DNA of 64,000 nt from an uncultured Poribacteria bacterium (lineage in GTDB: Bacteria > Poribacteria > WGA-4E > WGA-3G): positions 4,830,506 to 4,894,505 of the forward strand of contig OX638316.1 of assembly GCA_951812525.1 (NCBI GenBank), given 5' to 3'. The notes under the pieces are model-generated. The model made no database searches, was not told the origin of the DNA, and saw only the letters and a list, made by a program, of their open reading frames with translations. Shown in pieces: positions 8,906 to 17,064 of this stretch. Within the stretch, counting starts at the first letter, position 1, and each line of letters opens with the position of its first letter. The translations under genes were made by a program, and so were the position numbers.

Positions 8906-9143
8906 ATGGAGTATATCAAAAGAAGAACCACAATATTAGCGTTAGTGTTGATAATCGTTGTTTTGACTGTAGGATCCTCTGCCTGCGACCGGGTTTCTGA
9001 AATCATCCGACCTGCTACACCTCAGATGCAAGAGCTTCGTATGGAGATTTCCATGGTAAGTTCTCATTTAACACTGACGGTGATGCCATTTATGCCCCAT
9101 CATTCTGATCGTCAACAACGGAAAATTTGAGGTGTTTGAATAG
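8906..9143 (+). pseudogene. Collapsed substrate-binding lipoprotein of an amino-acid-type ABC transporter
   Basis: The 5' part encodes a lipoprotein signal with lipobox (LTVGSSAC) followed by DRVSEIIRPATPQ. After about 20 more codons a different frame encodes KFSFNTDGDAIYAP and, after another one-base shift, ILIVNNGKFEVFE and a stop. The latter is the usual end of periplasmic branched-chain-amino-acid-binding-type lipoproteins, which are about 400 residues long. About 300-350 residues between the two ends are gone. The match to that family rests on memory of its ends. Confidence 0.55.
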
Positions 9144-9150
9144 AGAATAA

Positions 9151-9249
9151 CGCGACACCCAGTTGGCACAAATTAACATCCCTGAACCTACTCGACCTCC
9201 ACCTGCTATCCGCCCATGGCAAAGAACGGGATACGTTTCTCCATCCTAA
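9151..9249 (+). pseudogene. Possible proline-rich C-terminal fragment
   Basis: An open stretch after a stop encodes 32 residues, DTQLAQINIPEPTRPPPAI and RPWQRTGYVSPS, ending three bases before the IS982-type element. There is no start codon. It looks like the tail of a lost gene, but it is short and could be chance. Confidence 0.25.
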
Positions 9250-9283
9250 TATAACGTGAGTTTGATAAATAACTCATATATTT

Positions 9284-9312
9284 TTGTATAAAGAGAACCC
9301 CTTTGGTATAAT
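9284..9312 (+). promoter_or_regulatory. Promoter of the IS982 transposase
   Basis: TTGTAT and TATAAT hexamers separated by 17 bases, 36 bases before the transposase ATG; AAAGGAG lies just before the start. Confidence 0.55.
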
Positions 9313-9347
9313 GAAGTATCCAAGCTTCAACCCAAAGGAGTTCTCCA

Positions 9348-10244
9348 ATGAGTATTGTATCACTTTTCTGCGAAATACACGATTTTTTTATGATGTATGA
9401 AACACATCTATCAACACATTGTCTTCCAAGTAAGACGACATCTGAAAGACGCGGACATCGGCGAAGTCTACACGCCAGCGAAGTGATGACGCTTCTCGTC
9501 GCCTTCCATCAAAGCAACTATCGGACGTTGAAGCACTTTTATGAAAAACATGTCTGCGTCTACTGGCATTCGGAGTTCCCAAACCTCGTCAGCTACGCTC
9601 GGTTCGTGCAGCTTCAACAAGAAGCCTTGCCCCTTTTGACGCTTTATCTTTATACGCGCTTGGGAACATGCAGTGGCATCTCCTTCGTGGATTCGACGCC
9701 ACTACGCGTCTGCGATAACCGACGTATCTCAAGGCATCGTGTTTTTATGGCAAACGCTGAACGTGGGAAAAACTCTATGGGATGGTTCTATGGATTTAAA
9801 CTCCATATCGTCATCAGCGATGCCGGTGAACTTCTGTCGTTTGTTTTCACACCTGGCAATACTGATGACCGGCAGCCCCTGACGAAGCTGCGCTCCGCAG
9901 GCGTATCTGGCAATCTCTACGCAGATAGAGGCTATATCTCAAAAGAACTACGCCAGATACTCAGCAAGCAAGGGATCAACTTGGTTTACAAAGTTCGCAA
10001 GAACATGAAACCGCTGCCTTTATCAGTTTCCCATGAGGTGATACTGAAAAAACGTGTTATCATTGAATCGGTTATCAAAGAACTCAAGACCCAGACGCAA
10101 CTCGAACATACTCGGCATAGAAGTCTGCGAAACTTCCAAGTCAACGCGATTGCTGCGTTGATTGCTTACACCTATTTGCTGAAGAAACCGACGCTGAAAC
10201 TGCGAAAACTTCAGGACGTAAAAGATTTACCTATGTCTTTTTAA
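9348..10244 (+). CDS. IS982-family transposase
   Basis: 298 residues, full length for the family. DDE-type core motifs are visible: FVDSTPLRVCDNRR (first Asp), GWFYGFKLH, the GNTDDRQPL stretch, LYADRGYIS (second Asp) and KKRVIIESVIKELK (Glu), then HTRHRSLRNFQVNAIAALIAY. It catalyses cut-and-paste or copy-paste movement of its element. The reading frame is uninterrupted, so the element may be active; solitary ends elsewhere in the window show past activity. Confidence 0.92.
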   Translation: MSIVSLFCEIHDFFMMYETHLSTHCLPSKTTSERRGHRRSLHASEVMTLLVAFHQSNYRTLKHFYEKHVCVYWHSEFPNLVSYARFVQLQQEALPLLTLYLYTRLGTCSGISFVDSTPLRVCDNRRISRHRVFMANAERGKNSMGWFYGFKLHIVISDAGELLSFVFTPGNTDDRQPLTKLRSAGVSGNLYADRGYISKELRQILSKQGINLVYKVRKNMKPLPLSVSHEVILKKRVIIESVIKELKTQTQLEHTRHRSLRNFQVNAIAALIAYTYLLKKPTLKLRKLQDVKDLPMSF

Positions 10245-10300
10245 TCCCTAAAACTTTTTTCAAACTCACGTTTAAATACTTAGATCACACTTATGCTCAA

Positions 10301-11320
10301 TTAAAACAAGCAACATCCAGAGGATACTCCAGGAATATAATTCCGGGAATAAAAGAGACCTATCGTCACAGGCATCATATCTTGGTTTGGTAATGAGAAA
10401 AGGGGTCTATCCACTCGTAATTCCAACTTCAAGCGATTCGTAGAAAGACGTAACATTTCTATACCACCGATGATATAGGCACCCAAGCCACTATCCTCTT
10501 CTGAATGGTAATCGTCGTAGGACTCCCACTCATCACTGAACCACCCTCTTCTGTGTTGTGTTATGACCCTTTCATAGTTAGCACTGACTAAGGCTAGCCC
10601 ACCCCCTATATAGGGCGAAATATTCTGTTTGTTGAAGAAGTAGCGTCCACCAATCGACCAAGAACTAAATATGAACCTATCACCCCCAGGTTCTTCCCCA
10701 CCGGTGAACCGAAACTCAGTTTCCACGGCATAGGTGGGTCTCTCATAAGACAAACCTACCTCAAAGCCGAGTTCGGCATTGAGATTTGTACCTGGGATCG
10801 AAGTACCGAAAAGTCCCATAGTCCAAAGGGATTCACCGGTTATCTTTCTTGACACAGGGGTGTCTTCCTCAACCACATTCTCGATGTCAGCTGTAGAAGT
10901 CATGGGTTTGTTATGAACAAGCGCATCAACGAGTCTGGGAGCCGCCACAACCATCTCTTCAATATCAGCAATCAAAAGTTGCCGTTCAATAACAATTGTT
11001 CCGACTGGCGTTTCTTGACTCAGATGAACCAAAATCTTTTCACCCAAGCGGTTAAAACTAACACGGTACAGATTCGCCGAGGTAGGTGCTTCATAGACGG
11101 GATCACTAACAGAAACACCCAATTTACGTAATTCCAAAGCTATTAACAATGCTGCACTCCGCGCGTCTACTTCATCTATACCCTGATAATCCCCAATCAA
11201 TAAAACAGCACTTGGAATTCCGGCTCTTGGTTCTTGTTGTGCTAGAATGTCAAAAGGTGGGTTGAACATCAGCACTGCTATAAAAAAGACTAAGACGCGA
11301 AATGTTAATATTGTTTTCAC
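10301..11320 (-). CDS. Probable outer-membrane beta-barrel protein
   Basis: I prefer the GTG at 11320 (AAAGGG about 10 bases upstream), giving 339 residues and a signal peptide (ILTFRVLVFFIAVLMF). The N-terminal half (SAVLLIGDYQG, ELRKLGVSVSDPVYE) looks like a soluble, possibly CsgG/TolB-like nucleotide-response or regulator domain. From about residue 160 alternating polar/hydrophobic strands (YERPTYAVETEFRF, SWSIGGRYFFN, SPYIGGGLALVSANYE) and a terminal aromatic-rich strand suggest a small beta-barrel. The C-terminus GCCLF is unusual for a barrel, which normally ends in an aromatic strand. Function unknown. Confidence 0.65.
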   Translation of the reverse strand: MKTILTFRVLVFFIAVLMFNPPFDILAQQEPRAGIPSAVLLIGDYQGIDEVDARSAALLIALELRKLGVSVSDPVYEAPTSANLYRVSFNRLGEKILVHLSQETPVGTIVIERQLLIADIEEMVVAAPRLVDALVHNKPMTSTADIENVVEEDTPVSRKITGESLWTMGLFGTSIPGTNLNAELGFEVGLSYERPTYAVETEFRFTGGEEPGGDRFIFSSWSIGGRYFFNKQNISPYIGGGLALVSANYERVITQHRRGWFSDEWESYDDYHSEEDSGLGAYIIGGIEMLRLSTNRLKLELRVDRPLFSLPNQDMMPVTIGLFYSRNYIPGVSSGCCLF

Positions 11321-11655
11321 TTGTATTTTCCCTTTATGGATTGGGGTGTTCCTCAATAAATAACGACTTCTAATGACAGTTTATTTATCGCAAAGCAACA
11401 TTTTTGTTCAAGCCTCAAGAATGTCAGTTTTTTGGGCCAATGTATTTATTTAAGTGTATCTGACGGGAATTTCAGATATATCCGATCAACTTGACGTACT
11501 TCATCGCAGATGTGCTTTGAATTGAAAAGCATTCTATAAAATTTAGAGCAAGTAGTAAGGAAAATTCAATTTACCGGATCTTGACAATTTCTACGGTTTT
11601 TCTCGCGGATAGAAGCAAAGCTATCGACTTGCGGAGATTTCCGATGGTGTACCCA
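11321..11655. other. Intergenic stretch without a supported gene
   Basis: 335 AT-rich bases between two convergent-unrelated minus-strand genes. No conserved frame, RNA gene or clear terminator seen; it presumably carries the promoter of the barrel-protein gene. Confidence 0.4.
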
Positions 11656-11907
11656 TCAGATCCGCCTCTCGTATTCGGCATGCGTTCCAATCCAAAACCA
11701 GATGAAATTCCCTTCTTCTTCACGGGCTAAAGCCCTGTAACCTCTACTAACCCTAATTGCCCAAAGTTCACCGACTTTTTTTAGACGGAGGGAAGGATGC
11801 CTGGGATTTTGCCGAAGGAACCGAAATTTCTGAGGAAAGCGTCTTTGGACATTTGACGGAATTTCTGCGAAAAACTCCCAAAAATCGTCGTCAAGAATAT
11901 GTTGCAT
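11656..11907 (-). CDS. RelE/ParE-family toxin
   Basis: 83 residues, typical for ribosome-dependent or gyrase-targeting toxins of the RelE/ParE superfamily. Characteristic features are the helical N-terminus with FWEFFAEIPSNVQRRFPQKF, the strand-turn PSLRLKKVGELWAIRVSRGYRAL and the terminal WFWIGTHAEYERRI. The final strand with His and Tyr is typical of RelE-like proteins. The gene starts one base after the stop of the putative antitoxin (TAG-T-ATG), indicating translational coupling, with antitoxin first. Confidence 0.82.
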   Translation of the reverse strand: MQHILDDDFWEFFAEIPSNVQRRFPQKFRFLRQNPRHPSLRLKKVGELWAIRVSRGYRALAREEEGNFIWFWIGTHAEYERRI

Positions 11908-11908
11908 A

Positions 11909-12232
11909 CTATAGGAGTTTCTGGAGTTCTTCTATACTACGATACTTACCGTCTCGGTAATTTTTGACTGCTTTCTCGGCGAGATGATCCAGCCGTCCTG
12001 CTTTCACATCTGCCTCAAACTTTTTTTCCCATGCCTCTTCTTCGGCTACTAAGGCTTCATGAAGCTTGTTTTCGAGGGTTTTCAGCAGGGCTTTTTCCGT
12101 TGGTTCCTCGCATTTGACTTTCGGAACCTCTGGAATCCACCCAAGCCAACTCCTTCCGTTTTTTTCGACATGGGCGGTATAGGTCTCCTCAAAGATCTTG
12201 TCATGAATTTCGATCGTCTTTATTTTTTCCAT
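11909..12232 (-). CDS. Antitoxin partner of the RelE/ParE-like toxin
   Basis: 107 residues from the ATG at 12232. The N-terminus (YTAHVEKNGRSWLGWIPEVPKV) resembles a HicB-type partial RNase-H-like strand pattern; the C-terminal helices (KKFEADVKAGRLDHLAEKAV, YRDGKYRSIEELQKLL) would wrap the toxin. Only six bases separate the start from the end of an IS3-type remnant (12238), and no ribosome binding site is visible, so the IS has replaced the native leader. A longer frame starting in IS sequence at 12274 exists but is less likely. Confidence 0.75.
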   Translation of the reverse strand: MEKIKTIEIHDKIFEETYTAHVEKNGRSWLGWIPEVPKVKCEEPTEKALLKTLENKLHEALVAEEEAWEKKFEADVKAGRLDHLAEKAVKNYRDGKYRSIEELQKLL

Positions 12233-12237
12233 GAGTT

Positions 12238-12821
12238 TGAAGTGCCCCCTTTTATTTGGACCACAATTTAGCAAAGTTAAGAGAAGGTTCGTCTTTGAAA
12301 TTCGACAGGTGTCAGATACCCTAACGCCGAATGTGGGCGTTTCTGATGATACACCTGTGTGATAAACTGCCCCATGCGTTCTCGAGCCTCGGTAATATCC
12401 TCGTAGTCATTGAGGTGAACTTCTTCTTCCTTGAGGGTTCGGATCAACCTTTCGGAAACCTACCCGTTCTCCCAAGGACATCCTCTGTGTGCTAATGAAA
12501 TCTCAATACCGTGTTCTTTGAGCGTCAAGAGATAAGCGGTTGAAAGATATTGCACGCTTTGATCGGAATGATGTATCTCCGGAGACCCACTTTCAAACAC
12601 TGCTTCTTGTAGCGGTTTCAACGTCAGAGATGTGTTCAAATGGTAGCTGACCTGCCATCCTCTGATCATTCGGGTGAAGATGTCCATGAGCAGAGCGACA
12701 TAGATGAAACGTCCCTTGAGACGGACGTAGGTAATATCGCCAACCCAGACTTGATCCTCTAGATTGCCATTGTAGCACAATCTTATATTAGAGAGTGGTC
12801 TAAATTTCCGGTGGCAGTACA
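12238..12821 (-). mobile_element. IS3-type element with internal deletion and broken transposase
   Basis: The ends are TGTACTGCCA (12812-12821, left end) and TGAAGTGCCC (12238, right end), 584 bp in all, about half the expected length. The transposase remnant (12277-12780) shows the rve core: VWVGDITYVRLKGRFIYVALLMD, IHHSDQSVQY and, after an in-frame TAG in the motif PWENG-stop-VSERLIRTLKEEEV, the tail RPHSALGYLTPVEFQ. OrfA and the start of OrfB are deleted and the left-end leader is fused directly to the core. The element is dead. Confidence 0.75.
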
Positions 12822-13089
12822 GTTTTTATACCTCGCCTTTTTATTTATCCGAAGGAAAACGGGAGGCATCAGACGGAATCCGTTATTTTTTTTGACATCC
12901 CATTGGCAATCCTCTCTCAACGAATCGTTTTGACCGCTCCTTTGTTTTCTGCTATACTCTACCAAAGCTCATGGACAGGAGTTCTAACTTGGTGCTTCCC
13001 GCGCCAAGTCCTGTCCTCCACCTTTAGAACAGTGTTAGCGGCAGACGAGCGATACCTCGTTTAACATATTGAACACATGGAAATAACCT

Positions 13090-13287
13090 AATGACCGGAT
13101 AGATTATGCCTCAATGACTATGAGGATATTACTGAAGCCAGAACACGGATCGGGCATTTTATCACACAGGTGTATAATCAGAAACGCCCTCACTCAGCGT
13201 TAGAGTATCTGATACCTATAGAATTTCAACGACAAAACTTAGCTTAACTTTGCTAATTTTCGGTCAAAAATTAAAGTTGGCACTTCA
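13090..13287 (+). mobile_element. Right-end remnant of a second IS3-type element
   Basis: In plus orientation, 13110-13247 encodes LNDYEDITEARTRIGHFITQ and QKRPHSALEYLIPIEFQ then stop, a diverged copy of the transposase tail at 12.3 kb. Downstream CTTAACTTTGCTAATTT and the terminal TGGCACTTCA (13278-13287) match the right end of that element. The rest is missing. Bases 12822-13089 hold no gene. Confidence 0.7.
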
Positions 13288-13380
13288 GCACTTCACATTA
13301 TCAGGTTACATGTATGCTAAAATTCTGTCAATTTCCTATGTCCGAAACTACTTATTGCGAAAACTTATAGGAGGCAAGGA

Positions 13381-14400
13381 ATGGAATCAATTAAAGATAT
13401 TATTCAAGAAATAGAGTCAAAAGCATCACATTATCCAGCCATCTATAGAGGCGAATCCAAGTGTCACCGTCTTATATCATCAAGCCTTTATAGAGCATAC
13501 GAGAAATATCTAAATTCAATAATAACTACGGAGAATTTTGATTTTAAAACACTCGAAAATATAATCTTGGCTGAATATAGGGACAATATTATAGGTGATT
13601 CAAATAAAATAGACTCTGATTTGCGTTTAAAAATACTGTCTGAGATACAGCATTATGAAGGTAAAACTACCTTTATTGATTTCTCATACAGCTATTTTGT
13701 AGCGATGTTTTTTGCTTCCACACATAATTTAGGTAAAGAGGGACGTGTTATTATCTTAAATAAGAATAAGGTCAATGATATACTTTATGAACCCGCAAAA
13801 ACTAACAATAGAGTTGTCGCACAAAAAAGCATTTTCGTTACACCAGAAACAGGTGTCATCCCTGGTAATTATGTTGATATAGTAAAAATTCCAGCGAAAC
13901 TGAAAATGCCAATATTAAATTACTTACGTAAATATCATAATATAAGTAAAGGGTCTATCTATAATGATACGATTGGTTTTGTTCAACAGCAAGATATGTT
14001 TTTAGATGCATGGCATTACTATTATCAGGGAAATGCATATTTATCTACTAATCCTGATAAATCACTTGAAATGTATAATAAAGCTTTAGAAATAAATCCC
14101 CATTTTGATATTGCATATACCCAACGAGGAGAGATTTTTTTACAATTGGGACAGTTAAAAAACGCCATAGAGGATTTTAAAACATCTATAGATATTTCCC
14201 CTCAATTTAGTAATCCTTACTTCGGAATTAGCAAAGTTTATTATAGGCGGTGTGATTTTGAGATAGCTCTTGATTATTCTAAACAAGCATTAGAAATACA
14301 GTCTAAAATTTTAAAAGATCCGACACAGGAATCACTCTATAAAGACATGAAAAAACACCATCAAAAAATCCGTCGCGAAATAGAAAAAAGCACTAAGTAG
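13381..14400 (+). CDS. FRG-domain protein with C-terminal TPR repeats
   Basis: 339 residues. The N-terminal ~180 residues carry the FRG pattern: YRGESKCHRLISSSLYR, then EIQHYEGKTTFIDFSYSYFVAMFFAS (usual form QHyGxPTrLLDwTxS.xVAlyFA). Residues about 225-330 form TPR-type helices (ALEINPHFDIAYTQRGEIFL, AIEDFKTSIDISPQFSNPY). FRG proteins are found in phage-defence loci, where the domain is thought to act as effector; the activity is not settled in my knowledge. Base composition is much more AT-rich than neighbours, indicating recent transfer. GGAGG lies 5 bases before the ATG. IS3 remnants flank the block. Confidence 0.82.
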   Translation: MESIKDIIQEIESKASHYPAIYRGESKCHRLISSSLYRAYEKYLNSIITTENFDFKTLENIILAEYRDNIIGDSNKIDSDLRLKILSEIQHYEGKTTFIDFSYSYFVAMFFASTHNLGKEGRVIILNKNKVNDILYEPAKTNNRVVAQKSIFVTPETGVIPGNYVDIVKIPAKLKMPILNYLRKYHNISKGSIYNDTIGFVQQQDMFLDAWHYYYQGNAYLSTNPDKSLEMYNKALEINPHFDIAYTQRGEIFLQLGQLKNAIEDFKTSIDISPQFSNPYFGISKVYYRRCDFEIALDYSKQALEIQSKILKDPTQESLYKDMKKHHQKIRREIEKSTK

Positions 14401-14401
14401 T

Positions 14402-14986
14402 TTATTTTATGTGTATAAATTCCAAACCCAAAACTACTAATTGCGAATACTTTTGCGTTGTCGCGATGCTCTTGTTTCCTAACATTTCTTGCGCGGCGAA
14501 AACATCACCTGTCTGCTCATAAAGCCGTTGCGCAAAGGATTTGCGTAGGGAATGGGTGGCGAGGTGCCCGTTGAGTCCAGCCATCTCAAAAGCGGCTTTT
14601 AGGACATCGTGCGCCGTTCTCCTGGACATCCGCTGCGTGCCCTGTCCGTTTCGCGAGAGAAAGAGCGGACGGCTTTTGTGCGTGGTCCCGTATTTCTCCC
14701 AGTGCAATGCGATTAGGTCCTCAATGGCACGCTGACCGTCCGAATTCACCGGCACGGCTCTGGATACCTCACCACCCTTGACGATGGATTTGTCGAAAAG
14801 TAAATCGGTTACCGGCTTCTCGTTCTGGTACACGTCCCCGATGCGGAGCGATAGCAACTCACTGATGCGTCCGCCAGTACTCACACCGAGCAGGAATAGT
14901 GAGCGATTGCGTACTTGGTACGTACCGGTGAAAGCGGCGGATACACGCCTGATCTCGTCGTTGTCAAGCGGTCTAGTGCCTTTCAT
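14402..14986 (-). CDS. Short tyrosine recombinase (FimB/FimE-size integrase)
   Basis: About 194 residues from the ATG at 14986 (an upstream GTG at 15019 would add 11). Only the catalytic domain is present. Visible residues: Arg in TGGRISELLSLR, Lys in DKSIVKGG, HSLRKSF (His-x-x-Arg) and the nucleophile Tyr in TTQKYSQL. The usual second His/Trp is replaced (LGNKSIATTQ instead of LGHK). Such short recombinases invert or excise small DNA segments. It starts 10 bases after the DUF262 gene stop, so the two are probably one transcript. Confidence 0.85.
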   Translation of the reverse strand: MKGTRPLDNDEIRRVSAAFTGTYQVRNRSLFLLGVSTGGRISELLSLRIGDVYQNEKPVTDLLFDKSIVKGGEVSRAVPVNSDGQRAIEDLIALHWEKYGTTHKSRPLFLSRNGQGTQRMSRRTAHDVLKAAFEMAGLNGHLATHSLRKSFAQRLYEQTGDVFAAQEMLGNKSIATTQKYSQLVVLGLEFIHIK

Positions 14987-14996
14987 AGTTTCAGGT

Positions 14997-16736
14997 CTAC
15001 ATAGTCTCCTTATTTTCACCCATTGCTTTCTGGATTACACGGAATAATGCTTCTTTGCGGGCTTCAAAGAAACCCCAGAAATCATCAGCTCGCAGAGCGT
15101 CGGCAGAGATGAGGTGAGCGGCAAGTCTCTCATCCATTTTAGCATTGTCTATCTCTGCTTCATTTTGTATTCTTTGCAAATACTCTGAAGGGGCTCGCCC
15201 ACCTATCTGTTGATTCGTGCGTGCTGAGATTGCTGTTTTATTGATAATACTATTATAGTCATAGGGTGCGATTCCTTTACTCTCGCACCAAGCTCTGGGA
15301 AATATGTGATGGATGTCAATCCTATCGTCAAAGAATATCTTCTCATCAATGGGGTACCCAGTGCGAAAATCGCTTGCACCTCTGTCGTGCATAATCAATG
15401 CATGGATTCCCTTATACAGGGCACTATTACGGGTTCGGAGTTCAAGTAAACGCTTCTTTTGGAAATCTGCTTCCTTGATTGTTGTTGGTTCCTTTCCACT
15501 TTCTTTTATCCAAGCAGTCACTTCAGAGAAATCCCTAGCTGCTTGAGTATCAGTAGCACCCGCATACATCTCACCAAGCACACCGCACCAATACCAACGC
15601 GCAATTTTCTGTTGAACTCCTTCTGTTTCACTCAGATCCCCTAAATCCGTTAGAATCGCTGCCAGCGGGACAAGTTGAGCTGAATAGGGTATGTCTCTTG
15701 CATGAAATATCTTCTGTCCGTGCAAAAAGCGGGCTGCCTTCATAAACCCAGCCTCGATTTGATCTGCCCATTTTTCATAACGCTTGCGATCCAACTCCAG
15801 GATTTCCTTACGCTTGCAACTCACTGCCGCGCCTTTGTTATTGGTGGCGACCAGTGTAAGTGCTTGTAGAAAATTGATACCATCAAGTTTTTGAAGCACC
15901 TTATGCTCTGTGAGACGTTTTTCTCTAAGTTCCCAATCATCACGCAATTGGAAGTTTTCTGCAGCGAGGGATGCCGTGAGAAGTTCAAACACAGTGAGCG
16001 TTATCCCCCCGGTGTTTACTTTCTCAAATACCAAGCAAACGGCCTCTTTCGGGGCATCACCTAACTCAATAACTGGGACATTGTATCGATTAAAGGGTTC
16101 AATTATCTTAGTCTCAAATGTGAAGAGCAAGTCAATTTTCTCAGCGTCCGGATTCCAATGTTTCATGTATCCCTGCCTCCAACCAGCAGAGTCGAAAATC
16201 TTGTGCACTGGAAACATGTGGTTTTCATACTGATCTTGGGTTGATGAGAGATAAATAGGTTCTGCTTTTCCATTGGATGTTGACACTTGCAAACGATGAT
16301 CTTCTCCACAAGAAACGACAGCCTCCTCGCGCTCCGTTTCATTTCCGAGACACACTTTCATATCCAAATAATAATATAAACGCCTAGTCCTACCTCGAGA
16401 GTTCCTCGTAGAAACCCCGTTTTTCGACATTAAGGTTTGAAACAGCGCGGTAAGCCGTTGTTGTCCATCAAGTATGAGAGTCTCAGGTTCTTTATGAACA
16501 CCGGCAATATTAACGCCCTCAATGAGTCTTGTTTTGAAACGGATATCTGTGTCTTTGGCTTTGAGGGTAAGCACAGAGCCAATGGGAAATTGCCTAGATA
16601 CGCTAGCGATAAGGCTTCGGATACGGTCATTGTCCCATACCCAACCCCGCTGGAAATCAGGTAATTGTATCTTTCCACTTTCTATTTCTTTCAGCAAATC
16701 TTGAAGGAAAGGTTGGCCAATACCAAAAATACTCAT
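14997..16736 (-). CDS. DUF262/DUF1524 (GmrSD-like) protein
   Basis: 579 residues. The N-terminal DUF262 domain (ParB-like nucleoside-triphosphate hydrolase fold) shows IQLPDFQRGWVWDNDRIRSL (residues about 23-42) and LILDGQQRLTALFQ (about 87-100). The C-terminal DUF1524 domain of the HNH type is seen at about 473: IDIHHIFPRAW, followed by SIINKTAISARTNQQIG. In characterised relatives (GmrSD, SspE, BrxU) these proteins cut modified or foreign phage DNA. A strong GAGGAGATAAAC site precedes the ATG. It is followed by the recombinase gene and preceded by an IS3 remnant. A second family member remains only as a fragment at 17.3 kb. Confidence 0.88.
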   Translation of the reverse strand: MSIFGIGQPFLQDLLKEIESGKIQLPDFQRGWVWDNDRIRSLIASVSRQFPIGSVLTLKAKDTDIRFKTRLIEGVNIAGVHKEPETLILDGQQRLTALFQTLMSKNGVSTRNSRGRTRRLYYYLDMKVCLGNETEREEAVVSCGEDHRLQVSTSNGKAEPIYLSSTQDQYENHMFPVHKIFDSAGWRQGYMKHWNPDAEKIDLLFTFETKIIEPFNRYNVPVIELGDAPKEAVCLVFEKVNTGGITLTVFELLTASLAAENFQLRDDWELREKRLTEHKVLQKLDGINFLQALTLVATNNKGAAVSCKRKEILELDRKRYEKWADQIEAGFMKAARFLHGQKIFHARDIPYSAQLVPLAAILTDLGDLSETEGVQQKIARWYWCGVLGEMYAGATDTQAARDFSEVTAWIKESGKEPTTIKEADFQKKRLLELRTRNSALYKGIHALIMHDRGASDFRTGYPIDEKIFFDDRIDIHHIFPRAWCESKGIAPYDYNSIINKTAISARTNQQIGGRAPSEYLQRIQNEAEIDNAKMDERLAAHLISADALRADDFWGFFEARKEALFRVIQKAMGENKETM

Positions 16737-16770
16737 GTTTATCTCCTCGGTTTATAACGTCTTACATAAA

Positions 16771-16909
16771 TCAGCTACCAAGCACCTCTACCAATTCGAC
16801 CTTTAGGCGTGAATCTTCTGCGTTCGCCATTGGATACTCCTTTCAAATAGATTGTCATTGTAGCACAATCTTATCTTAGAGAGTGGTCTAAATTTCCGAT
16901 GGCAGTACA
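16771..16909 (-). mobile_element. Left-end remnant of an IS3-type element with start of orfA
   Basis: Bases 16845-16909 match the left end at 12762-12821 (ending TGTACTGCCA). Reading inward, AAAGGAG and ATG (16830) open a 19-codon frame MANAEDSRLKVELVEVLGS. One neighbouring frame spells RRRFTPK, the usual start of IS3-family OrfA, so the fragment is an OrfA beginning with small indels. Nothing of the rest remains. Confidence 0.6.
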
Positions 16910-16977
16910 CACCCTCAGCAGAGTCAAGACTCTGAAGATGATGATAACTAAAAATAAGTCGAAAACTCGGTAAGAAA

Positions 16978-17007
16978 TTGGACAAGTCCCAGGAAATGTA
17001 GTATAAT
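16978..17007 (+). promoter_or_regulatory. Sigma70-type promoter of the tRNA-like RNA locus
   Basis: TTGGAC and TATAAT hexamers separated by 18 bases. The -10 overlaps the left arm of a long inverted repeat. No protein-coding frame starts downstream before 17280, which suggests an RNA product. Confidence 0.5.
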
Positions 17008-17064
17008 ATTAGGCGTAGGACAGTTTTGTTTTGAAGTTATCTAATGCCCTACGCTAATATTATG
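17002..17064 (+). repeat. Long interrupted inverted repeat in front of the tRNA-like RNA
   Basis: Arms AATATTA(G)GCGTAGG (17005-17019) and CCTACGCTAATATT (17048-17061) pair perfectly over 14 bp with one bulged G, extendable by two or three pairs outward. The 28-base loop contains GTTATC (17036-17041). Confidence 0.7.

Larger units (their letters stand above)
9253..10272 (+). mobile_element. Complete IS982-family insertion sequence
   Basis: About 1.02 kb bounded by inverted ends AACGTGAGTTTGA (left 9253-9265, right 10260-10272 in reverse) and containing one intact transposase gene that fills most of the element. A clear direct target repeat is not visible. Extra single ends are found at 7631 and, with one mismatch, at 46596. 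Confidence 0.85.

Noticed and set aside
7655-9252. Composite transposon bounded by IS982 ends at 7631 and 9253
   Set aside because: Only a solitary end is present on the left and the enclosed genes are mostly broken; no matching target repeats were seen.
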